19,634 nucleotides of DNA. Origin: Erysipelotrichia bacterium. GTDB lineage: Bacteria > Bacillota_I > Bacilli_A > Erysipelotrichales > Erysipelotrichaceae. The notes beneath the pieces are model-generated. The model ran no database searches and was not told the origin of the DNA. It saw only the letters and a program-made list of their open reading frames with translations. Shown here piece after piece: positions 13,840-19,634 of the stretch. The stretch covers positions 1 through 19,634 of the forward strand of contig SAAR01000025.1 in the NCBI GenBank assembly GCA_009916335.1. Reading direction: 5' to 3'. Within the stretch, counting starts at the first letter, position 1. Every line of letters begins with the position of its first letter. Made by a program: the position numbers and the translations under genes.

Positions 13840-15894
13840 ATGCCAAATGGATTTTTAAGAATTCAATTAATGAGTGCACAAGATGCAAAACCAGTAGCAG
13901 AAGCGATGATACGAGTTTATAAAGATGTTGATAAACAAGTTGTTCATGAATCTTTTTATGTGAGTGATTTTACAGGATTAACTCCGTATATCCCTTTATA
14001 TGCTCCTAGTGCATCATTATCTCTTGATGTCAATAATCGTATTCGTCCTTATGAAACATACAATGTGGAAATAAGGTGTAATGGCTATGAAACATTAGAA
14101 ATTGTCGGGGTACAGATATTTGCTTGCCAGTATGCAAATTTACCACTTAATTTAGTGCCAATTGAGATTATGACAAGTCGCTCTACACAAAGAAGCGTTG
14201 ATTATATTCCTGATCATCAATTACTAAGTGATCCTAATTCGCATAGTGAACAACTATATCCACCTTTACCAAGAATATTAAGTAGGGTTACTATACCAAA
14301 ACGAATTAGTGTACATTTAGGTAGACCAAGTAGCAATGCCGAAAATGTTAATGTTGATTTTATCTACTATTTGAAAAATGTAGCGTCAAGTGAGATTTAT
14401 CCTACATGGGAGGAAGAAGCGTTAAAGGCGAATATCTATTGTCAAATATCATTGGTGTTAAATCGTATTTTTACAGAATGGTATCCAAGTAAAGGCTATG
14501 ACTTTGATATTACTAATTCCACTGCATACGATCAAGCGTTTGTTAAAAATCGTAATATTTTTGATAATATTAGTGCGATCGTCGATGATATTTTTAATGA
14601 GTATATTCAAAAGGACAATTATTCAGAGCCTTATTATGCAGAGTATTGCGATGGAAAAATTGCCCAATGTCCTGGTTTAAAGCAGTGGGGAACACAATCA
14701 TTGGCACTTAGTGGTTACAACTATTTGCAGATTTTAAAATATTATTATGGCGATAATATTCAAATTGTTTCAACCAATCATATTCAAGATATTAAACAGT
14801 CTTATCCAGGAACAGCATTGCGTGTTGGTTCAACGGGCATAGATGTTACAGAAATACAGAAAGAGTTAAATGCGATTGCGATTAATTATCCTAATATTCC
14901 TGTTATTTATCCTGTAGATAGTATTTTTGGTAGTGATACAGAAGCAGCCGTTAAAGTGTTTCAAAAACAGTTTTCATTAACGCAAGATGGAATCGTGGGG
15001 AAACGTACATGGTATAAGATTTCCTATGTTTATGTTGCTGTTAGAAAGTTAGCAGAACTTGTTTCTATTGGTGATCGTGATGATGTATACAATGGAGAGT
15101 ATCCTGGTTTTCCTTTGCGTTTAAATGCTCGAGGGATAGAAGTACAGCTATTGCAGTATTATTTGAGTGTCATTGCCTTGTATGATAGTGATATTAAAGA
15201 TATACGCAGTATTGATGGACGTTTTGGTAATGAAACGTATGAAAGTGTTCTTTCGTTTCAACGTAAGTATCATCTAACAAGAGATGGTATTGTAGGAAAA
15301 TTAACATGGGATAAAATTTATGCTATCTATACAACGTATCAAGATAATATGAATGATTTTGATTACATTCCCCCTTATCCAAATGTTGCTTATCGAATTG
15401 GTATGAGTGGAGAGGATGTCGCTTTAATTCAAGAGGCATTAAATATCGTGGGTACCATGTACCCTAGTATTCCTGTTTTAGTTGTTGATGGTATTTTTGG
15501 TAGTGAAAGTGATCGTGCAGTGCGTATTTTTCAATCCATTGTGAATGAACAAGTAGATGGTATTGTCGGTGTGAGAACATGGGAAGCACTGTTTGCGATG
15601 GCTGTTGACATACGCAATGGGGATCATGCTTCCTTAGGCTTGCCAGCATATAATGGTCATTTGTTAAGTGTTGGTTCTTATGGTCAAGATGTATTATCTT
15701 TACAACAGGCATTAATGATGATTGCTACCTACTATCCAGCAATCCCTCATATACAACTAGATGGTGTGTATGGGGCATTGACAAGAGCAGGTGTGATTGC
15801 TTTTCAACAATTATTAGGACTTGATCCAAGTGGTAATGTTGATGCACAAACATGGTATAAAATTTATCTGGTGCATCGTCAGTTATCAACATAA
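13840..15894 (+). CDS. SpoIID/LytB-like protein with four C-terminal peptidoglycan-binding repeats
   Basis: A 684-residue modular protein. Residues 1-110 look like a beta-sandwich (carboxypeptidase-regulatory-like, ending IPLYAP...YNVEIRCNGYETLEI). Residues 150-310 match SpoIID/LytB: YYLKNVASSEIYPTW, then EEEALKANIY, and YLQILKYYYG after KQWGTQSLALSGYN. Glu185 corresponds to the catalytic Glu of SpoIID, a lytic transglycosylase acting on denuded glycan. Four type-1 peptidoglycan-binding repeats follow (about 321-393, 421-493, 513-584, 603-674), each with GIxGxxT/DGIVGxxTW-like ends. It has no signal peptide, unlike SpoIID itself, suggesting mother-cell synthesis and deposition on the spore, or release on lysis. 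A role in spore cortex or coat is inferred from domains and promoter. The start follows TAGGAGGTG. Confidence 0.85.
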   Translation: MPNGFLRIQLMSAQDAKPVAEAMIRVYKDVDKQVVHESFYVSDFTGLTPYIPLYAPSASLSLDVNNRIRPYETYNVEIRCNGYETLEIVGVQIFACQYANLPLNLVPIEIMTSRSTQRSVDYIPDHQLLSDPNSHSEQLYPPLPRILSRVTIPKRISVHLGRPSSNAENVNVDFIYYLKNVASSEIYPTWEEEALKANIYCQISLVLNRIFTEWYPSKGYDFDITNSTAYDQAFVKNRNIFDNISAIVDDIFNEYIQKDNYSEPYYAEYCDGKIAQCPGLKQWGTQSLALSGYNYLQILKYYYGDNIQIVSTNHIQDIKQSYPGTALRVGSTGIDVTEIQKELNAIAINYPNIPVIYPVDSIFGSDTEAAVKVFQKQFSLTQDGIVGKRTWYKISYVYVAVRKLAELVSIGDRDDVYNGEYPGFPLRLNARGIEVQLLQYYLSVIALYDSDIKDIRSIDGRFGNETYESVLSFQRKYHLTRDGIVGKLTWDKIYAIYTTYQDNMNDFDYIPPYPNVAYRIGMSGEDVALIQEALNIVGTMYPSIPVLVVDGIFGSESDRAVRIFQSIVNEQVDGIVGVRTWEALFAMAVDIRNGDHASLGLPAYNGHLLSVGSYGQDVLSLQQALMMIATYYPAIPHIQLDGVYGALTRAGVIAFQQLLGLDPSGNVDAQTWYKIYLVHRQLST

Positions 15895-15929
15895 AACAAA
15901 CCCTACACGCATGTGGGGTTTGTTTTATG
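15890..15929. terminator. Shared bidirectional terminator between convergent genes
   Basis: CATAAAACAAACCC (15890-15903) pairs with GGGTTTGTTTTATG (15916-15929). Three more pairs extend the stem to 17 bp. T-rich arms give a U tract on either strand. The hairpin includes the stop codons of both flanking genes, so two genes share one compact terminator. Confidence 0.8.
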
Positions 15930-17406
15930 AAGAGGATAAATCCTGTTTTTGTATCTGTTCAAGAATCCAGTGATAAATTAATACCATAGCATAAGTATCC
16001 ATTGCACAATAGGCTAATAGTTCTTTGCGTGTTTCTTCTTGTTGTTGTGCATTTTCCTCATCTAATAAGCGATAATTTCTTACTGCCTCCATACCATGAG
16101 AAATATCAAGATCAGCATAGCTATAATCTGTAAAAATCGCAACTAATTTTTTTAAGGAATACATTCCTTCCATACGATTATCATAGATTAAACCATTACT
16201 GAACGGAATTGCTAAATCAATCATTCTTTCCCAAATGTTTCTTAATTGTTCTTCATATTGAGGAAATTGTTTTGCTAGTTGTTTTAGTCTTAATTTTTCA
16301 GCACCTTCGACATTAAAGCACATCACGCTTCCTTCTTTAGGTATGTCCTGTAATAGTTGTTCAATAAATTGTTGACGACAATCATGTCTACCTAAATACT
16401 CTTTATGTAGTAAAGGGGAATCTTTACTTTGTTCAATATGTAACGAATACTGAAAGGTTAATACATCAAAAGGTTTCATTCGCTCATAGGGTGGATAGGC
16501 ATAGGTTTCCCATTCGAAGTCTAAGTAAGAAATAGGATAGCTAATTTGACTTTGAAAGAAATGTTTAACGGCTATTTTATCAAAAAAGAGCGTATTTGTT
16601 TTCGCTGCCATAATTTGTGCGAATTGATGTCTAGTTCCTTCAATTTCATCAAGGGAAAGCATCGCTAAATCATCAATCCCTTTTTCTAGTAATTGAAATT
16701 TATAGGCACTGCTTACTAAATGTAAGATGGAAGTATTCTTACTTGGTGTATGAAAGCATGTATCAAAATAAGCACACTTATTTTTACGAGTACATATATT
16801 AGTGCGTTCTTTCACGATTTCATCTTTTTGCAATGTTTCTTCAATTTGTAATAATAAAGGCTCTACATCACGTTGCTTTGCTTTTAGTAAAGTTTTAATT
16901 TTTCCACCTCGATGGTTTTTATCATTGTAGAAATAATCATTAATAATGAGCAAATCATTCACATCTAAATCATCTTTACGCACATATTCACTATTTAAAT
17001 GAATCGTGTTTACTTTATATACTTTAATATTTAATTGTTTTAATACCCATAATTGATCAGCAAGCACTTGTGCATCACTTTCTTTAGGAAAACAAGAAGC
17101 ATATGTGAAATACACACGAAAACCATCTTTGTATTTTTTCATAATAGGAATTTTTACTCGTAAGTCATGGTAAGTAAAACGCATATTACAAAAGGCATCA
17201 TAGTTTTCAAGGTTGGCAAAGAAAGCGTTGTTATCATCACCACGTTCTCCTACTAAATAATGATGTAATTGTAATTTTTCTCTTGCGAGTTCATCAAGAT
17301 CTTCATTATAGTAAACAAAGGGTAAAAAAGGTTGTGGCTCTTTTTTTGACAACCACAATAGTTTTTCACATCGTTCTAATTTTTTTATATCTGTTACTCT
17401 TTTCAT
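15925..17406 (-). CDS. DUF2779 protein: Cas4-like Fe-S part plus DEDD-type exonuclease-like part
   Basis: A 493-residue protein of the DUF2779 (PF11074) type, function unknown. The N-terminal part (1-220) follows the layout of Cas4/PD-(D/E)XK proteins with a four-cysteine set likely to hold an Fe-S cluster: Cys13 (ERCEKLLW) and Cys205, Cys211, Cys217 (CTRKNKCAYFDTC). The usual acidic-Lys active site is not evident: the corresponding regions read DLRVKIPIM and GFRVYFTYASC. The C-terminal part (290-480) looks like a DnaQ/DEDD 3'-5' exonuclease: YLDFEWE (Asp296, Glu298), FNVEGAEKLRL, and YCAMDTYAMV (Asp470). No signal peptide. It starts after GAGGTTAAGC. It stands alone, not beside defence or repair genes, so a nucleic-acid processing role is inferred from domains only. 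Confidence 0.82.
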   Translation of the reverse strand: MKRVTDIKKLERCEKLLWLSKKEPQPFLPFVYYNEDLDELAREKLQLHHYLVGERGDDNNAFFANLENYDAFCNMRFTYHDLRVKIPIMKKYKDGFRVYFTYASCFPKESDAQVLADQLWVLKQLNIKVYKVNTIHLNSEYVRKDDLDVNDLLIINDYFYNDKNHRGGKIKTLLKAKQRDVEPLLLQIEETLQKDEIVKERTNICTRKNKCAYFDTCFHTPSKNTSILHLVSSAYKFQLLEKGIDDLAMLSLDEIEGTRHQFAQIMAAKTNTLFFDKIAVKHFFQSQISYPISYLDFEWETYAYPPYERMKPFDVLTFQYSLHIEQSKDSPLLHKEYLGRHDCRQQFIEQLLQDIPKEGSVMCFNVEGAEKLRLKQLAKQFPQYEEQLRNIWERMIDLAIPFSNGLIYDNRMEGMYSLKKLVAIFTDYSYADLDISHGMEAVRNYRLLDEENAQQQEETRKELLAYCAMDTYAMVLIYHWILEQIQKQDLSSS

Positions 17407-17572
17407 GCTTAACCTCTTATTACTTTTTCTATTATAACATCACTGTTTGCAGATGTAAAAATGATTGTATGCCGAAAATACCATAATTGCTTATTATTCT
17501 TCCTACTTGTTGAATAAAGGTAGTATGATTGAAAGGTGTGTGGTATAAAATAGATGAAGGGAAGTGAAGTAT

Positions 17573-17737
17573 ATGAGGACAACAAAAGTAGATGCTATGC
17601 AATATCGTATGTATACAAAGCAACAAAAACAAGGTAAAAAGAATATCAAAAAACAAGGACTTTTACTTCGTATCGCATTGCTTAGTTGGCTTGTGTTTGC
17701 TTTGTTAGTCTTGTTGCTTTATTTTCTGCTAAAATAA
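17573..17737 (+). CDS. 54-residue single-pass membrane protein, unknown
   Basis: The frame starts MRTTKVDAMQYRMYTKQQ, is strongly basic to residue 33 (KKNIKKQ), and ends with one hydrophobic helix (about 34-53, IALLSWLVFALLVLLLYFLL) followed by a final Lys. Lys/Arg before the helix predicts a cytoplasmic N-terminus and a C-terminal membrane anchor. A ribosome binding site (AAGGGAAGTG) lies about 6 nt upstream and a terminator hairpin begins 10 nt after the stop, so the frame is framed by real signals. No family is recognised; topology resembles small division or stress membrane peptides but nothing specific. It precedes rho with a terminator between. Confidence 0.6.
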   Translation: MRTTKVDAMQYRMYTKQQKQGKKNIKKQGLLLRIALLSWLVFALLVLLLYFLLK

Positions 17738-17746
17738 TGATTCATT

Positions 17747-17775
17747 GAGGCTGTCTTATTGATAGGCAGTCTTTT
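17747..17775 (+). terminator. Intrinsic terminator of the 54-residue membrane protein gene
   Basis: AGGCTGTC (17748-17755) pairs with GGCAGTCT (17765-17772), including two G-U pairs, around a 9-nt loop. T residues continue to 17775. Confidence 0.65.
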
Positions 17776-17833
17776 ATCAAATAAAGTAGGATATTTTTTT
17801 TATTCCTAAAAAGAGGGATAAATGAGAGGAGTC

Positions 17834-17843
17834 ATGTTATAAT
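17834..17843 (+). promoter_or_regulatory. Extended -10 promoter of rho
   Basis: ATGTTATAAT is a perfect -10 with TGn extension. No recognisable -35 lies 17 nt upstream. The leader is about 48 nt. Confidence 0.55.
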
Positions 17844-17897
17844 AATACCAATGTATTTTAGTCGATAAGTGGCAATCGTAGAAAGGTATAAAGCAAG

Positions 17898-19106
17898 ATG
17901 AATGAAGTAGAAGTGAAGGAAGTAAATGAAAAAGTAGTTGATTTAGAAGAAATAAAACAGAGAAAGAAACAAGAAATTGATAAGTCGATACAAGGTGGTA
18001 CGATGGCGAAGGGAATTTTAGATATTCACCCAGATGGATATGGATTCATTCGTTCTAATCACTATTTATCAGGGGAAAACGATGTGTATATTTCACAAAC
18101 GCAAATTCGTCGTTTTCAGTTAAAAACAGGAGATTTAGTTTGTGGTTATATTAGAGAGGCTAAGAGTGGAGAGCGTTTTAGTGCTTTAATGTTAGTAACT
18201 GCGATTAATGGGGTGGAACCTAATCAAGCAAGAATGCGTAAAAGTTTTGAAGAATTAACACCTATTTTCCCCAATGAGCGTATTCGTTTAAGTCATAAAG
18301 ATGCCAAATTATCCATGCGTATTATGGATTTATTATCACCGATTGGAAAAGGGCAAAGAGGAATGATTGTATCACCTCCTAAATCAGGAAAAACAACTTT
18401 ATTAAAAGAAGTCGCTTTATCCATGCAAAAAAACAATCCAGAAATATATTTAATCATTCTTTTAATTGATGAGCGACCAGAAGAAGTAACGGATATTAAA
18501 GAAGCAATCGTTGGGGAACGTGTAGAGGTAGTTGCTTCTACCTTTGATGAATTGCCTGAGTCGCATAAGAAGCTTTCTGAAATGGTTATTGAAAGAGCGA
18601 AACGATTGGTGGAACAAGGGGAAGATGTCATTATTTTATTAGATAGTATTACACGTCTTTCAAGAGCTTACAATCTAACGATTACCCCATCAGGAAGAAC
18701 GTTGTCAGGAGGACTTGATCCTGCTGCTTTACATATGCCAAAGCGTTTTTTTGGAGCAGCTAGAAACACTAGAGAAAGTGGTAGTTTAACGATTCTAGCG
18801 ACTGCTTTAGTGGAAACAGGGAGTAAGATGGACGATGTTATTTTTGAAGAATTTAAAGGTACAGGAAATATGGAATTAGTGTTAAGTAGAAAACTACAAG
18901 AAAGAAGAATTTTTCCTGCGATTGACCTTTTAAAATCAGGAACAAGAAAAGAAGATTTATTACTTGATGAAAAAGAGTTGTTGGCAATGCAACAAATTCG
19001 TAAATTATTAAATGGCTTTAAGGCAGAACAGGCAGTGGACAATCTATTGTCATTATTTGAAAAAAAAGCAAGTAATGATGAATTAGTGGAACAAATTTTG
19101 CAATAA
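17898..19106 (+). CDS. rho: Transcription termination factor Rho
   Basis: A 402-residue hexameric RNA helicase-translocase that ends transcription by pulling RNA from RNA polymerase. The N-terminal cold-shock-like RNA-binding domain covers about 36-115 ([33 protein letters not shown]). The ATPase domain has Walker A PPKSGKTT (160-167), [12 protein letters not shown] (188-199), Walker [17 protein letters not shown] (244-259), the Q-loop RTLSGG (267-272) and the R-loop FKGTGNMEL (319-327). Length is normal for Firmicutes. The ATG at 17898 has only a distant GAAAGG site. Met36 (MAKGILD) would also give a nearly full-length core, but its upstream GGTGG sits 2 nt away. The charged 35-residue leader is therefore tentative. 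Confidence 0.96.
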   Translation: MNEVEVKEVNEKVVDLEEIKQRKKQEIDKSIQGGTMAKGILDIHPDGYGFIRSNHYLSGENDVYISQTQIRRFQLKTGDLVCGYIREAKSGERFSALMLVTAINGVEPNQARMRKSFEELTPIFPNERIRLSHKDAKLSMRIMDLLSPIGKGQRGMIVSPPKSGKTTLLKEVALSMQKNNPEIYLIILLIDERPEEVTDIKEAIVGERVEVVASTFDELPESHKKLSEMVIERAKRLVEQGEDVIILLDSITRLSRAYNLTITPSGRTLSGGLDPAALHMPKRFFGAARNTRESGSLTILATALVETGSKMDDVIFEEFKGTGNMELVLSRKLQERRIFPAIDLLKSGTRKEDLLLDEKELLAMQQIRKLLNGFKAEQAVDNLLSLFEKKASNDELVEQILQ

Positions 19107-19321
19107 ACTTAGCGAAAAGCTTATCCCTTTAAGCGTAGGATAGACATGTGTCGATATGTTGTGTAGATTTTGTTAAGTAACACTTGCGATAATGGATAGA
19201 AAATAAGCATAAACATTGATAAATATTATACATTTGTATGGCTAATGAATAAGCAGTGATTTTGTTTCTATTGCTTAAAATGTAAATAGTATAGAAATTA
19301 AAAAAACAAACAGGTAAGTCT

Positions 19322-19411
19322 ATGTATATAAGAATTCAACAAGCGTTAGTTGTTAGCGTGTTAGATGGGGAAGATGAAGAAACATCAAGAAAGAAAGGAT
19401 TGTCATTTTAG
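19322..19411 (+). CDS. Possible 29-residue peptide upstream of the cation-efflux-like gene
   Basis: A short frame starting MYIRIQQALVVSVLDGEDEE and ending TSRKKGLSF, with a moderate ribosome binding site (CAGGTAAG, about 3-7 nt upstream). The stop overlaps the first base pairs of the terminator-like hairpin at 19410, a leader-peptide-like layout. There is no run of a single amino acid that would mark classic attenuation. It may be a chance frame. Confidence 0.25.
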   Translation: MYIRIQQALVVSVLDGEDEETSRKKGLSF

Positions 19412-19437
19412 AGGTTGTCAGGACCTCTTTCTTTTGT
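19410..19437 (+). terminator. Terminator-like hairpin before the cation-efflux-like gene
   Basis: AGAGGT (19410-19415) pairs with ACCTCT (19423-19428) around a 7-nt loop, followed by TTCTTTTG. The 6-bp stem is short and the T tract is interrupted by C. An alternative pairing, AAGAAAGA (19387-19394) with TCTTTCTT (19426-19433), would exclude it. Confidence 0.5.
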
Positions 19438-19450
19438 TTATCATTCATAT

Positions 19451-19456
19451 TATAAT
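19451..19456 (+). promoter_or_regulatory. Possible -10 element of the cation-efflux-like gene
   Basis: A perfect TATAAT about 45 nt before the start codon at 19502. It has neither a TGn extension nor a clear -35 at 17-18 nt, so support is modest. Confidence 0.35.
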
Positions 19457-19501
19457 AAAGGTAATAAAGATGCGTAAAAAGGGAATAAGGAATGTGATAA
19501 A

Positions 19502-19634
19502 ATGGATAAACAGAAACAAGAAAAAAGCGTATTAAATATTTCTTTTTGGACAGGGGTATTGTTTGTAGTGGCAGAATTTATTATGTCGATGTATTCACAC
19601 TCACAATCTGTATTGACTGATACGGTATTTGATG
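19502..19634 (+). CDS. N-terminus of a cation diffusion facilitator-like transporter, partial
   Basis: The window holds 44 residues, beginning MDKQKQEKSVLNISFWTG and running into a hydrophobic helix (FWTGVLFVVAEFIMSMY) then HSQSVLTDTVFD. This resembles the first helix of cation diffusion facilitators, where helix 1 is followed by S-xx-L-x-D-xxx-D, here SVLTDTVFD. Members export divalent metals such as Zn, Mn or Fe in exchange for protons. The start follows AAGGAATG, a moderate ribosome binding site. The substrate and completeness cannot be judged because the gene continues past the window edge. Confidence 0.55.
   Translation, partial: MDKQKQEKSVLNISFWTGVLFVVAEFIMSMYSHSQSVLTDTVFD

Larger units (their letters stand above)
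19107..19501 (+). other. 395-bp intergenic region after rho, mostly unexplained
   Basis: No strong intrinsic terminator follows rho; only short pairings such as GCTTA/TAAGC (near 19119-19134) are visible. Weak repeats include GGATAGA twice (near 19138 and 19194) and TAAGCA at 19204 and 19250, either able to pair with TGCTTA at 19272. A 29-codon frame (19322-19411), a terminator-like hairpin (19410-19437) and a -10 (19451-19456) occupy the right part. I recognise no known riboswitch (including Mn and Ni/Co classes), 6S RNA or tRNA. Confidence 0.5.

Noticed and set aside
15925..17406. DUF2779 gene as a Cas4 protein of a CRISPR-Cas or defence locus
   Set aside because: No CRISPR repeats, cas genes or other defence genes are nearby. 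The neighbours are a spore-type gene and rho, and the C-terminal exonuclease-like half is not part of Cas4.
17432..17656. Minus-strand 74-codon hydrophobic frame (starts MFFDILFTLFLLLC)
   Set aside because: It is antisense to the better supported 54-residue plus-strand gene, has no ribosome binding site, and its hydrophobicity arises from the A-rich complement.
19107..19330. Riboswitch (Mn yybP-ykoY, Ni/Co) or 6S RNA after rho
   Set aside because: I looked for the conserved cores of these RNAs and did not find them; only short, unconvincing pairings exist.

Overview
The window is a piece of chromosome from an AT-rich, low-GC Bacillota (Firmicutes) bacterium. Strong AGGAGG-type ribosome binding sites, long-form HPF, RNase J, a Firmicutes-type peptide deformylase, a perfect CcpA cre site and a three-repeat Pho-box-like element all fit this. 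Protein character and gene mix suggest an anaerobic gut lineage such as Erysipelotrichia, but that is inference, not a database match. Two genes look sporulation-related: a SpoIID-like protein with four peptidoglycan-binding repeats, and a small cysteine-rich protein. Both have late mother-cell (SigK-like) promoter motifs, so the organism probably forms endospores.

Layout, left to right. At 1-99 the window cuts the 5' end of an IS3/IS150-like insertion sequence on the minus strand. Next come a TIGR02206/YwaF (TMEM164-like) membrane protein (242-991) and pyruvate phosphate dikinase (1192-3819), which has a cre box just after its -10. The cysteine-rich gene, RNase J and peptide deformylase follow on the minus strand (3933-6921). 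Divergent from deformylase are an FtsW/RodA family gene and a compact rsmD-coaD pair with a 4-nt overlap, then a lipoprotein and a Na/phosphate cotransporter with a PhoU-like tail (about 7040-11847). Minus-strand hpf and a zinc-dependent phospholipase C-like gene follow (11961-13676). The plus-strand SpoIID-like gene (13840-15894) converges on a minus-strand DUF2779 protein (15925-17406), and the two share one long terminator stem. The right end holds a 54-residue one-helix membrane protein, transcription termination factor rho, about 395 bp without a clear gene, and the start of a cation-efflux-like gene cut by the window edge.

Most genes are single transcription units closed by visible intrinsic terminators; rsmD-coaD is the one clearly coupled pair. 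Functions are mainly housekeeping: translation (def, rsmD, hpf), RNA decay and termination (rnj, rho), CoA synthesis (coaD), cell-wall growth (ftsW) and central carbon metabolism (ppdK). The most informative signals are regulatory: cre at ppdK, the Pho-box repeats at the phosphate transporter, matched AC-N16-CATANNNTA promoters on the two putative spore genes, and repeated extended -10 (TGn-TATAAT) promoters. I see no tRNA, rRNA, CRISPR array, prophage or recognisable defence island. No wholly new system is evident; the least understood items are the DUF2779 protein, the cysteine-rich protein, the 54-residue protein and the region at 19.1-19.5 kb.
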